Below are positions 54,730 to 64,000 of a stretch of DNA of 64,000 nucleotides, one piece after another. The notes under the pieces were generated by a model. The model had not been told where the DNA came from, ran no database searches, and saw only the letters and a program-made list of their open reading frames with translations. A program made the position numbers and the translations under genes. The DNA lies in the NCBI RefSeq assembly GCF_012273895.1, contig NC_052121.1, positions 9,217,475 to 9,281,474 of the forward strand, given 5' to 3'. Position 1 is the stretch's first letter, and each line of letters begins with the position of its first letter. The DNA comes from Zerene cesonia (lineage: Eukaryota > Arthropoda > Insecta > Lepidoptera > Pieridae).

Positions 54730-57420
54730 CTTTATATGTTTCTCAAAAGATCCTTAACATTAAGTCTACAATTAGGTATATATGGTTTATTAAAAAGATA
54801 TCTCATATTATCAGAAATATAGATTAATTATATATCCTTTAGGAGAAAACTTTATTAATATAAACTACATATTCTATTAAAAATTTAATCCCATTACTAT
54901 AATTTAATCATAGTTAAACACTCAAAAAGAAGATAAATCAGTAAAACAGACAATAAACAACATAGCACAGATAAAACCATCTTAAAATTTTCTAACACGA
55001 AAACTTGAATATAATCTGTAGAATGGAACACATGCCATTTCGATTTAGAACTACGACGCAGCCAGCTAGCATGACCTCCCCCGCCCCTTTCTCTGTAAGA
55101 AAATATAGGTCACGCGGGGGGTAATATGAATAGCGTTACAGATCTCGATATAATTGACACGGCGAAAAGTTGGCGCGCATCCAACGCGGCGGCCATTTTA
55201 TTATAATCTTTATTATTATGTTACGGCGTACGAGAACATGCCACGGACTTAATTAGTTCCGAATACAAGTGTTCATTACATTCTGTTTTGTTTTCATTCA
55301 TCCGTTCACGAATTACGTACATTGTTGGTGCCGAAAACAAATTCACAACGAAGCAATTACTTGATGCACTTTTAGAATTTTAGAGAATGTTTTCATATTT
55401 TTTAACGATTATCTCATTATATTTGACGTTAGATCTTATTAAATACAATCTTTTAATTGACTAATCACCAGTTACGCTATACGGTCTTAATGAAACTTCA
55501 TGCTTTTGTCACACATCAACGATATAAAATACTGAATATTTAATAGAACTACAATACTGATATAGACGAAAACTTTTCTACATTCTTACGAAACGATAAC
55601 TGTCTACACAGATAAAAAAATACATCTCATTAAAAACTTAAAAACCAGCCAGTATTTGCTAAATTGAATTAATATTTGCACCAATATCGTCATTCTATAT
55701 TAGACTATTTGGTAATAGCTGGCTTTCATCTATAAGTTCGTTGCATCTTAAATATAACTAATAACTACTGAATAGTTATTTAAATAAACGTTTGATGTGC
55801 CAGCCAAGAAAATGACAAAACATTTTTCAACATTTGCTTCAGAACCGAGAAATTTCCTAAACTATTCTTTTCATATCTACAGTGACGACAATAATTCCTT
55901 ATTATTCGGAGTTTTTAACGGAGTAAATACGCGTTTCATGAATTACTTTTATACAGTTGGTATGGACCGCTGGTATAAATTATGTTATAGGAGACAAGCT
56001 CAGAAAATGTGGATAAAAATTCAAATATTTATTCCTCTTTTCTAATCTAATTTTGATAAAGACATTGCTATTGGTAACACATAAACATAGGCTCTGTAGT
56101 CTCTTCAAATGTACCAAGTAATCTCCGATTATCGAACCTAGCGAACACTAACCATTGTTTAGACAAACTACGTTTAAACACCGTTATTCAGAAGCCATTG
56201 TCTGTCAATCCATTGTAACCCGTGGTTTTGTAAGCGGGTCAGCTCTGGTGTCACCGACTCACCACTAACAATTTCATTGCGAATTAAAATAACAGTAGAT
56301 TACCGTTATCTTAACGCGTAATTAACCCGGGATTTGATAAGGGTCGGTGATCACTGACTTGTGATTATGATGGTGGACAGTTACTGGTGGATTTAAGATG
56401 GAACAAGGTGGATTTAAGATTTTGAGAGAACATTTGAAATGTAAAACGGTGTATGTTTTTAAGAAGATTTTATAGATACATTTTAATACCTATTCAAAAT
56501 ATATATGTATAGATACTTAAATGCTTTCAAACAACGAAAAATATCAAAGACTATGAAACACAATTGTAATCGGTTTTGCTTTTCAAATCAGTAATCAATA
56601 CGCAAAATTACAATTTGTTAAAAATTCATTTAATAAATCAAAATTTATTACGAATTATAAAAAATAACCTTAAAATGTTCATTGCAGTTCAGATAGTAAA
56701 CTAATTTAAGCGTTACTAAATCCGAACCAATTTCATTAACAAAATAAAGCTCTCAAGTTGCGAGTGGCCGGTCTAATCTCATTTCGCGCCATCTAGATAA
56801 CTGCACTTAATTGTGACAGGAATCGTAAAATTCCATTTTCAAAAGCGCCTTTCAATTCGCATTCTACATTATCTGTGCCAATAAAACAGCCCATTCACGG
56901 TCTCTGACACTTCACCTACATTACGCTGATCATCCGTCTAATATAGTGCAAAAAATATAACAATACGATTACGCTTGATAACAGGTTATTTCGTGAGCTT
57001 ATGAGAATGTTATGTACCGTTGTTCATTTGAGCTCTAAGTAATAACTTTTAGTAAGACAGATCTCTTTTGGTATGGAATATATGTTATTTAAATATATGT
57101 TTACGTTGTTATTCACGACTACGGTGTATAGTTTGAGTGTAAGAAAGTAGGTTAAGTAATTTATTGTACTATTTGTATAATAATTTAAGATCAGTACTCC
57201 TTCAGCCTCCAGTGAGGGGGTCAATATACCATTATAACTCCGCCGCGAAATATATATACCGATATAGAGATTTTTGTATTGCATGTAGATTAATTATTAT
57301 TAGAAACGCGTTATTTATTTCTATATAGATAATGGAGTTTCTGTCTATCAAATATAGAGTTGCTGCATGTAGTAGTTTTTTTTTATTTGACATAGAAACA
57401 AATATGCACCTAAAGTGATA
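54730..57420. other. 2.7 kb mostly single-copy DNA
   Basis: No repeat family of the window is recognised. 55040-55210 is a GC-rich patch ('cctcccccgcccctttctc', 'ggtcacgcggggggtaat', 'catccaacgcggcggccatt'). The 82-codon frame at 55797-56045 and the minus frame at 57024-57284 have no domains. Confidence 0.4.
55070..55125. promoter_or_regulatory. GC-rich imperfect inverted repeat, candidate regulatory DNA
   Basis: 'acctcccccgc' and 'gcggggggt' face each other across about 33 bp. The patch stands out from its AT-rich surroundings. No promoter could be assigned. Confidence 0.2.
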
Positions 57421-57615
57421 TATGTCCAAGTAGCTTTTGCCCGCGGCTTCGTACGCGTTAATTCGGAGTTGTAATACCATTATACGTATAAACCTTCCTC
57501 TTGAATGACTATCTATTAAAAAAACCCCATCAAAATCCGTTGCGTAGATTTGCTTTAAAGATTTAAGCATACATAGGGACAGAGAAAACGAATTTTTTAT
57601 ACTATGTAGTGATTA
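57421..57615 (-). mobile_element. CTAG-type element, family H
   Basis: In plus view: 'agcttttgcccgcggcttcg', 'tacgcgttaattcggagttg', 'ccttcctcttgaatgactat', 'aaaatccgttgcgtag' and 'actatgtagtgatt'. The CTAG end is mutated to GTAG. The 112-codon minus frame is a reading through this element. Confidence 0.65.
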
Positions 57616-58280
57616 CAAATAGGTTATCTAATTTAATGTTGAAATAAAACATACACACCTTGTGTGGTCCCACGATTTCATAACAGCCATTAGACATTAA
57701 AATAGCCACAGCCACTTCGATAAATCAAACGTCAGAAGCGTGGCATCATAGTAACCAAATTCAAACGACCAGTTTCGTTTTAGCGCACGTAAAAACTATT
57801 TGATTTATCAAATTTACACTTCGCTGGATGCCTGTGTCAGATTTTGATGATGTGATTTGATAGTATGCGGCGTTTTTGTGAAATGACTCCATTTAGACGA
57901 CTGTTATTTCTGTCTATTCTAATCCCTGTTAATATTTTAAATGCGGTAGTAACTATGTGTGTCTTTCTTTCACACCGTAACCACTGTAGCAATTTGGATG
58001 AAGCTTTATGTTACGTATAATTTTTCAATTTTTATACATATAAAGTTTTTTTATAATATTTATCTCGTAGCAAAAACTGCAAAATAAGTAAACCAAAAGA
58101 GTGTCAAATTATGTTATTGAAGAAAAATAATAAAAAATATGATTATACATATGTCATTTGTTTATTTATTACCCGTCGCGTTTGTCTTATATATAAAAAA
58201 ATGTCAACTAACTGTCACAGAAAATATTTATTCAGGATCGTCGATGAAGATGTCTTAATAAACAAAATATAACATTAATG
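57616..58280. other. AT-rich DNA with a Helitron-like trace
   Basis: 57915-58010 has decayed family E-like words ('taatattttaaatgcggtag', 'gcaatttggatgaagc'). The rest is not recognised. Confidence 0.4.
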
Positions 58281-58402
58281 GTAAAAACCAGTCTCCAGTC
58301 ACCCCGTGACCACGCTCACTGTATAGTTTTCGAAACGTCCGGTTAAATTATATAATGAATAAAGCGCGGTTAAAATCCGTTAAAAAGTCATTAACTTCTT
58401 TC
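58281..58402. mobile_element. Foldback retroposon family K, copy 6, truncated
   Basis: Core 'cgtgaccacgctcactg' and 'ttttcgaaacgtccggtt', right arm 'ggttaaaatccgttaaaaag' to 'aacttct'. The tail and the left arm are missing. 'aacattaatg' at 58271 and 'aacattaacg' at 58403 may be a 10-bp duplication with one change. Confidence 0.65.
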
Positions 58403-58486
58403 AACATTAACGATGTTCTTATATAAAAGACAAAAGATGAAATTAAATTCAGACAGGGACTTTATTATAAAAATAACTTTTTATAT

Positions 58487-58673
58487 CGCGGTTTCACCCG
58501 CGTAAGTCCGAATTCCGTAGGAATATCGGGATAAAAAGTTGCCCATATGTTAACCAGTTATCCAGCTGTCTACGTACCAAATTTCATTGCAATCGGTTCA
58601 GTAGTTTTTGCGTGAAAGAGTAAAACACACACTAACATCCTTACAAACTTTCGCATTTATAATATTAGTAGGA
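58487..58673 (-). mobile_element. Non-autonomous Helitron, family A, 3' end clipped
   Basis: In plus view it begins inside the hairpin at 'cgcggtttcacccgcg', lacks the CTAG end, and continues normally to 'ataatattagtagga' before T. Confidence 0.85.
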
Positions 58674-60540
58674 TTTATGAACCGTAGTGCATTGTTAAGC
58701 ACGTGACTCAGGGTGTTTGACCACAATGCATTTCAATTCTTATTGTTGAAAAGATATTTGTCATACATTGTTAAATACAAAAGGATGTCTTTTTATTTAC
58801 GTCTAACCTATCCTATCTTATTACAAGTTCTACAATAAAAGCGAAAGTTTGTTAGAATGTACTTATAGATGTTGATTCTGTTTTTTCTGATAATGGTTGA
58901 TCGGATCTGGGTGAAATTTACCACACATATAGATAAAGTGATATAGTCATACATCCATATTTCATGGTACGCGTGGAAAACAACGACAATTTAGTAAACT
59001 ACAAACAAATATATTGTAGCTAAAGCATATACATTTCAGATGAAAATGACCCTTTAAACATATTTATTTACACATAGGTACCTACTGTGTTTTATACTTG
59101 AAAGTTTTCGTTACATCTCAAAGGATTTAGATGAAATTATGAATGATGTCTTCTATAACAAATTTGCCTTCAATTTTTAGTTTTTTAGCATTTAAATGCT
59201 CAATAGAAAAAATCTAAACTTTACCTTTAATCAAAACAATTGAAACAAAGATGACAGTTTTTAGTACACATAAGTGCTGCTTTCCGAACCGGTGGTAAAT
59301 GTTAGAACTATGTTATGACTATTCAAAAGTGCTTCTATAAGAAGTCTAATTGAATACATAAATATTTGAGTTTGAGTTTTAAGAATTTGCCGCAGATGTA
59401 TTATAAATAATCTTTGAAAATGTGTCCTGTATTCATAAATGCAAGGAGTTCTCGACTATCCTCCATATGGACAATATTATAAGTCTTCTTATCGCAGAAA
59501 CTATCATGTTTCGTGTTAAACACGGATTAGGCGCGAGTGAATGAGCTTCGAACGTATTGTAATTTGTAGGTTTCCTTCAAACTGGGTCAGTAACACAGTA
59601 ACAACCTGACTCCAATAGTTCTTACATAATTCTCGCTTAGGTGATGTTTTATTATTACATTCTGCTTTCTTATGCACGATAATATTGGAATTAAACTGTT
59701 TTAAGAGGTTCTTGTGGAGGTGAGCACATCACAGCATACTCAAATCACCAATAATATCAGAAACGATATCTTAATAAAAAGTTAGGATGTAATCTTCATT
59801 CAATGGTACAGATATTTATATCACCTGCATTTAACAAATTTGCATTGTCATACAAGGGTAGCAAAAGCGTTAGTGAAATGTAGGCAGACTAGATTATCAG
59901 AAGCAATCAGAATATTGGTGCTTTGTACCCAGTGCGATATATTTTCAGAGGGCGGCAAAGATCATAAAGACGGTAAATGTAATTTTAAATCGAATTGCGC
60001 TGTATATATGTAAAAAACATTTTACATTAGGTAACAACCTACAAGTATTTAATTCGATATGAACGAAATAAAAATATATTTCTATATACGCTAAAAGCAC
60101 GTACGAAACTCACTGCGTATTAAATATTTTTATATAAAGATAATAAGACTTGTCCGTGTGATCGCGATATAATAAGAATCCATAATTGCGATGAACCGTT
60201 AAGATAAAATCCCCCGATTGGCTCGACGTTTCGCATTATTTTATATTCTGGATGCTTTTTACAGTAATTTATAAGAACACGAGTGCCAATTTAACGACTT
60301 CTTACTTACTTCCTTCATTCGTAATGATTGCTATTAATTAACACCTTCGCCAATGAATTAGCTTTGATATTTCGGATGAAGATTTTATAAATCGCACAAT
60401 TATATCATCACAACACATCTTCAAATATGAACGTCATGGATAGCTGAAAAATTGTGTTTTATTTATTTACTTATAAACTCTTTTGTTTAGATATATTCAC
60501 AAAAAAAATTGTATTATTGTACGCAATATTTTTTTTGTGG
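58674..60540. other. 1.9 kb AT-rich DNA
   Basis: A decayed Helitron-like trace ('ataaaagcgaaagtttgtta', 'ggttgatcggatctgggtg') lies at 58835-58960. No gene is recognised. Confidence 0.4.
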
Positions 60541-60550
60541 AATAATCTTG

Positions 60551-60650
60551 CATAGATACCCATGGCCCCCCGGGGACGGAGCCGTGGATTATGTCGGATG
60601 CCTACCAACTAAAATCCCACTATTTCGTCGGGACGCTTTACGTATGGGCC
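60551..60650. repeat. GC-rich fragment, possible old LINE end
   Basis: 'catggccccccggggacgg', 'agccgtggattatgtcgga' and 'cgtcgggacgctttacg' are far GC-richer than the surroundings. On the minus strand a frame ends 'GPYVKRPDEIVGF'. I suspect a repeat-derived coding fragment but cannot name it. Confidence 0.25.
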
Positions 60651-60835
60651 ACGGTAAATACATAAGTTAAATACGAAATATCTAAGAATAAAATTTCTAA
60701 ATAGATAAACACGTATCACATTAAGCGCTAAACCTTGAGCGATGCAACACAGTTCGCGTGATGTTATGTAGCGAGTAACCTGAGTAACGAAACCGGAGCA
60801 CGTTCGCGAAACTAGACCATATTCAGTTATCATAC

Positions 60836-61020
60836 TTGTTTTTTACCAACTTTAAAAAAGGAAGTAGGTTTTCAATTCTACTGCACTTATTATTATAATT
60901 TGTTAAGAACTTTTTACTAGATGAACCGATTGTGATGATTCATATTTTTATTTAAAAGCTGGACTTTCATGTGGTCTCGTTTAAATTTTGTTCACTTCTG
61001 ATGATTTGACAGCGGCTGAA
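60836..61020 (+). repeat. Dispersed repeat family J copy
   Basis: 'accaactttaaaaaaggaag', 'taggttttcaattctactgc', 'gatgaaccgattgtgatgat' and 'tttcatgtggtctcg' match the family J fragment at 22.27 kb and extend it. Confidence 0.65.
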
Positions 61021-61044
61021 TTTTTTGTTTAAAATAATTAGATA

Positions 61045-61200
61045 TAATAGAGCCGGTGGTTTTCCTGATGCTAAGCTTTCACCACCGCCCTTATAAAATA
61101 TTTTAAATTCGTAAAAAAAAAATTCAAATTCAAAGAAGTAGGAGTAATGCGAATGCGCTGCTTCTTAGCGCAAAAAGGAATGGTCTGTAAAGGGTAAAAA
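61045..61200 (+). repeat. Decayed family L fragment
   Basis: 'gagccggtggttttcctgat' and 'gctaagctttcaccaccgcc' match the family L start. 'aaaaaggaatggtctgtaaa' later resembles its middle. Confidence 0.45.
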
Positions 61201-61394
61201 AAGCTATTTTTTAATGTTAAATATTCGCTTTTGACTTTACCTGAAACACATTCTACATTTATTAAAACAGCTTCTATTCTATTATCACATTAAATAAAAA
61301 GATACAGCAACAAATATTTTCATAGAAGCCACCCTCAAATCGATACTAGTTTGATACGAACAGATGCACTTCGCCCCTCGTCCTTTACAACATT

Positions 61395-61891
61395 TCTACA
61401 CTAATACTACAAAAAAGCAGTGGTGGCTCAGTGGTGAGAACCTCGGACTTCAAAATCGATAAGTCGGGGTTCGAGACCAGGCGAGCGTGCAGGAAATAAA
61501 TTGATTTTTCACTTTATCTGCACATGTGGATAACATCACCACTGCTTAAAACGATGAAGGAAAACATCATGAGGAAACCGGTGTGTTCAAGAATAAAAAA
61601 GTTCGACGATATGTAACATCTGCCAACCCGCACTTGGCCAGCGTGGTGGATTATGGCCTGAACCCTTATAGGAGGCCTCTGTCCCAGCAGTGAGAAAATG
61701 TATGGGATGATGATGATGATGATGACTACAAAGAGGAAACTTTTGTATTTTTGTATGTATGTAACGTTTTCACACTAAATCCACTAGACCGATTTTAAAA
61801 AGGCTCTCACTAAAAGAAAGCTGCAAATTCACTGAAGAGCTCATGTTATATACCTATACGTATTACATGCGATGCCGGGCCGAACAGCTAG
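61395..61891 (+). mobile_element. Family C Helitron-type element split by a SINE
   Basis: Starts 'tctacactaatactac', is interrupted at 61413, resumes 'gactacaaagaggaaacttt' and ends 'gccgaacagctag' followed by T. The internal blocks 'ccactagaccgattttaaaa' and 'ttcactgaagagctcatg' are family C. Confidence 0.8.
61414..61724 (+). mobile_element. tRNA-derived SINE with GAT tail, full length, nested
   Basis: Head 'gtggctcagtggtgagaac' (A-box-like) and a perfect B box 'ggttcgagacc' at 61468-61478. Body 'gcgagcgtgcaggaaataaa', 'cacatgtggataacatcacc', 'cttggccagcgtggtggatt', then a (GAT)n tail. The 8-bp target duplication 'actacaaa' is at 61406-61413 and 61725-61732. Close relative of the SINE at 43.36 kb. 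Confidence 0.92.
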
Positions 61892-63780
61892 TATTAAATA
61901 GTAACAATCTTACATCAAAGATGTCGAAGATACACTGTTATATTTAATTTTTAAGAATGCTATTGTAATATGCTTTTACTACTAAATACTAACATATGTT
62001 TTCACAGACAAAGTCGTAAGAAACATCTTGTATCAAAAAAACACAGCATCAGCAATTAAATTAGCTCTATAGAAATCACGTTCTCGCCACGACTTGCTGA
62101 CGTTTTGATAATTTATACGACACGCTTGTGAAATTTTATATTATTTGCATTATAATCAGAATAAATGCTTCGTATGTAGGTCAGCGGTAAACAATCTATA
62201 CGCAACGTCAAATAGACTTCATTATACCTGTATTTTTATGTGGAATCTAGTATTGCCAAGCGAAGGAATAATTTCAGCTACGACTTCAATATTTTAGAGT
62301 AATACGTAGATAAAAAATATTAATCAATTTTTTTAAGTGGCAATGTATTTGAAAAGTTTTAAATCGGAATCTCGTTCTAAGTTCGGTTTAATTTATTTCT
62401 AGTGAACTTCGGATAGTTGTATTGCTCACCTAGCTACACGTGCGTGAAATCAAAGTATTTAAAAGATCGAACTACCCAAGCAGTAAACTTAAATTGCTAT
62501 AACTATATTTAATAATGAATAGTCCGTTTATATCCATCATCGTAACGTTACCTAACAGATTATTGCTTTCATCAATAAATCAACTTTGTATGTAATTTAC
62601 TTCAAACCAGGAGTTTCTGATATAACCTCGTTCATACAAACGAAAGATTTTCAGCAGTATTGCTGATTGTAAAATAATTCTTTTGAAACAACGGAAAGGA
62701 AAAACCAATTTCATACGAGTGCAGTGAATTTGGTACAAAAATAAAATGGAAAAAGATTGGCGAAAAATGTATTCGTACATACAGGTAGTTAACTATATCT
62801 CTATTTCGAAGTGACGTTTGCGAAATACCTCGCGCACAAAAGAGCCAGAATGCAGGCCGCAAAGCCTTTACAAAAACTAAGCGACGTAGGGCTGCCACTT
62901 CGTTGTTAAATAAAAAGATACAAAAATACACTACTAATTGAGAAAGTTTGTCAGGAACGTTTGTTGGATGCAAAATCGTTTTTTGGAAAGTCAGTTTGTT
63001 AAAGTATTTATCACATATATAATTTGTTAATATCTATATTAGTACGTGTAAGTAAACTTATTAAAATAAAACGGGTCGACCAATCTACTTCAATTTTCAA
63101 TGAGAATGATGTCTAAACGTATGTTTTTTCGTTTTTGAAATTTACTTTGACAAGCAGAAACTTTAATTCTACTCCACAAAATACTAAAATGATAATTAAA
63201 CAATAAAATATGATTAGAAAAATTCGATACAATTAAAACGCATAAATACAATTAATACAGAATAGCGCAATCAAAAATCAATACATTTAAGGCAAAACAA
63301 CACGATCAAATAAAAAAACAAATAACAAAATAAAAATCCATAACAATAAGTCGAACATACGTAACAACGATACCAAATTAACAACAATTCTTTTATAAAA
63401 TTATACTAAAAAATTAAAAAAATGTAAAAGGATACGTCGACAGCCCTACCGCCACCACCGCTCGTTAGAAACAAAGAATTTTTCCCAACCTTACTTCAAA
63501 GCTATGTATTTACATACCGCTGTAATAAAATGCACTTAATTTGATCCCAACTCCACAGTTTAGCGTGTTTACGCTAATTGCATTTTAATATGGAGTACTA
63601 TTTGAGGGCCGTTTATATGAAATTTATAATGTAATCGTTCATTAACAGTGATTTCAATGTATGAGGATGTTAAGCCGATATTATGGAGCCAATTAATTAA
63701 TTTATTTCTGGTTGAAACAGGTTTTAATATATTCTCATATAATAAACACATATCTTTACATTACTATTTATTTCACTGTG
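61892..63780. other. 1.9 kb mostly single-copy AT-rich DNA
   Basis: Minus frames of 66 and 113 codons at 62580-62973 overlap each other and have no recognised domain. No repeat family is recognised. Confidence 0.4.
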
Positions 63781-63928
63781 TTCTGTGTATTAATTGCATT
63801 TTTTTACATTATTTTTTTTTTTCATACAATTATAACAACACAATACAACATTGTGTTGTTATAATTGTATTATTTTGTTGTTTGTGGAGCCGAATAAACG
63901 TTCCTATCTTCCTTTCTTTTCTTTCTTT
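63781..63928 (+). repeat. Probable LINE 3' end with perfect hairpin, AATAAA and CTTT-rich tail
   Basis: 'gccgaataaacgtt' (AATAAA at 63893-63898) is followed by a CT/CTTT-rich tail to about 63928. The phrase parallels 'gccaaataaatgtt' at 44.57 kb (minus). A perfect hairpin with 21-bp arms and a 5-nt loop lies at 63824-63870. Confidence 0.5.
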
Positions 63929-64000
63929 ACTAATAATATAAAGCCGACGGTTTGATTTAAAAGCGTTAAACTCAGGAAATACAGCACCGATTTCAAAAAT
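63929..64000 (+). mobile_element. Start of a family B element, cut by the window end
   Basis: 'tactaataatataaagccg', 'gcgttaaactcaggaaat' and 'accgatttcaaaaat' are the 5' half of family B. Confidence 0.6.

Noticed and set aside
53581..54757. Two frames of about 360 codons on opposite strands
   Set aside because: They consist of the 1000-N gap plus a few codons of the inverted repeat; no sequence supports them.
1..64000. CRISPR arrays, operons, ribosome binding sites, rRNA genes
   Set aside because: The DNA is eukaryotic; the regularly recurring sequences are transposon copies and microsatellites, not repeat-spacer arrays, and no rRNA-like segment was seen.

Overview
The window looks like AT-rich nuclear DNA from a butterfly or moth. 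The evidence is the dispersed repeats: at least 15 copies of a lepidopteran-type non-autonomous Helitron (TC start, terminal hairpin, CTAG end), several other CTAG-ended families, tRNA-derived SINEs with GAT-repeat tails, and 3' fragments of several LINE families. There is no operon structure, no rRNA, no CRISPR array and no convincing intact host gene. Most open reading frames are short chance frames in AT-rich DNA or cross repeat boundaries. The window is best read as intergenic or long-intron sequence.

Layout. 1-3.7 kb: almost repeat-free. 3.7-11.7 kb: dense CTAG-ended elements, an RTE-type LINE end (8.25 kb), and a segment at 5.5-5.95 kb with two short minus-strand frames sharing a TDYET motif, one of which looks like a possible terminal exon. 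11.7-14.6 kb: mostly single-copy DNA with a GC-rich patch at 12.8-12.95 kb. 14.6-31.6 kb: scattered Helitrons, SINEs, LINE tails and two copies of an unusual foldback retroposon (18.4 and 19.7 kb). Two adjacent perfect palindromes lie at 31.2-31.3 kb. 31.6-46.5 kb: more of the same, plus a head-to-head repeat pair at 39.1 kb, LINE 3' ends at 40.8 and 44.5-44.9 kb, and a LINE nested in a Helitron at 45.6-46.45 kb. 46.5-53.5 kb: Helitrons, two foldback retroposons, and an inverted-repeat element carrying a complete tRNA-like cloverleaf at 52.2 kb. 53.66-54.65 kb: a run of exactly 1000 N, flanked by perfect 73-bp inverted repeats, so the gap lies inside a palindromic element. 54.7-57.4 kb: mostly single-copy. 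57.4-64 kb: repeats again, including a SINE nested in a Helitron-like element with a clear target duplication.

The most interesting signal is the foldback family (six copies, near 18.4, 19.7, 45.0, 50.7, 52.6 and 58.3 kb). It has inverted arms of about 46 bp like a DNA transposon, but four copies have exact 11-16 bp flanking duplications that mostly start with AAA on the same side, as expected of target-primed reverse transcription. Its central loop faces opposite ways in different copies. Family letters (A, B, C and so on) are local labels used only here. All family assignments come from comparing copies within the window and from general knowledge; no database search was possible.
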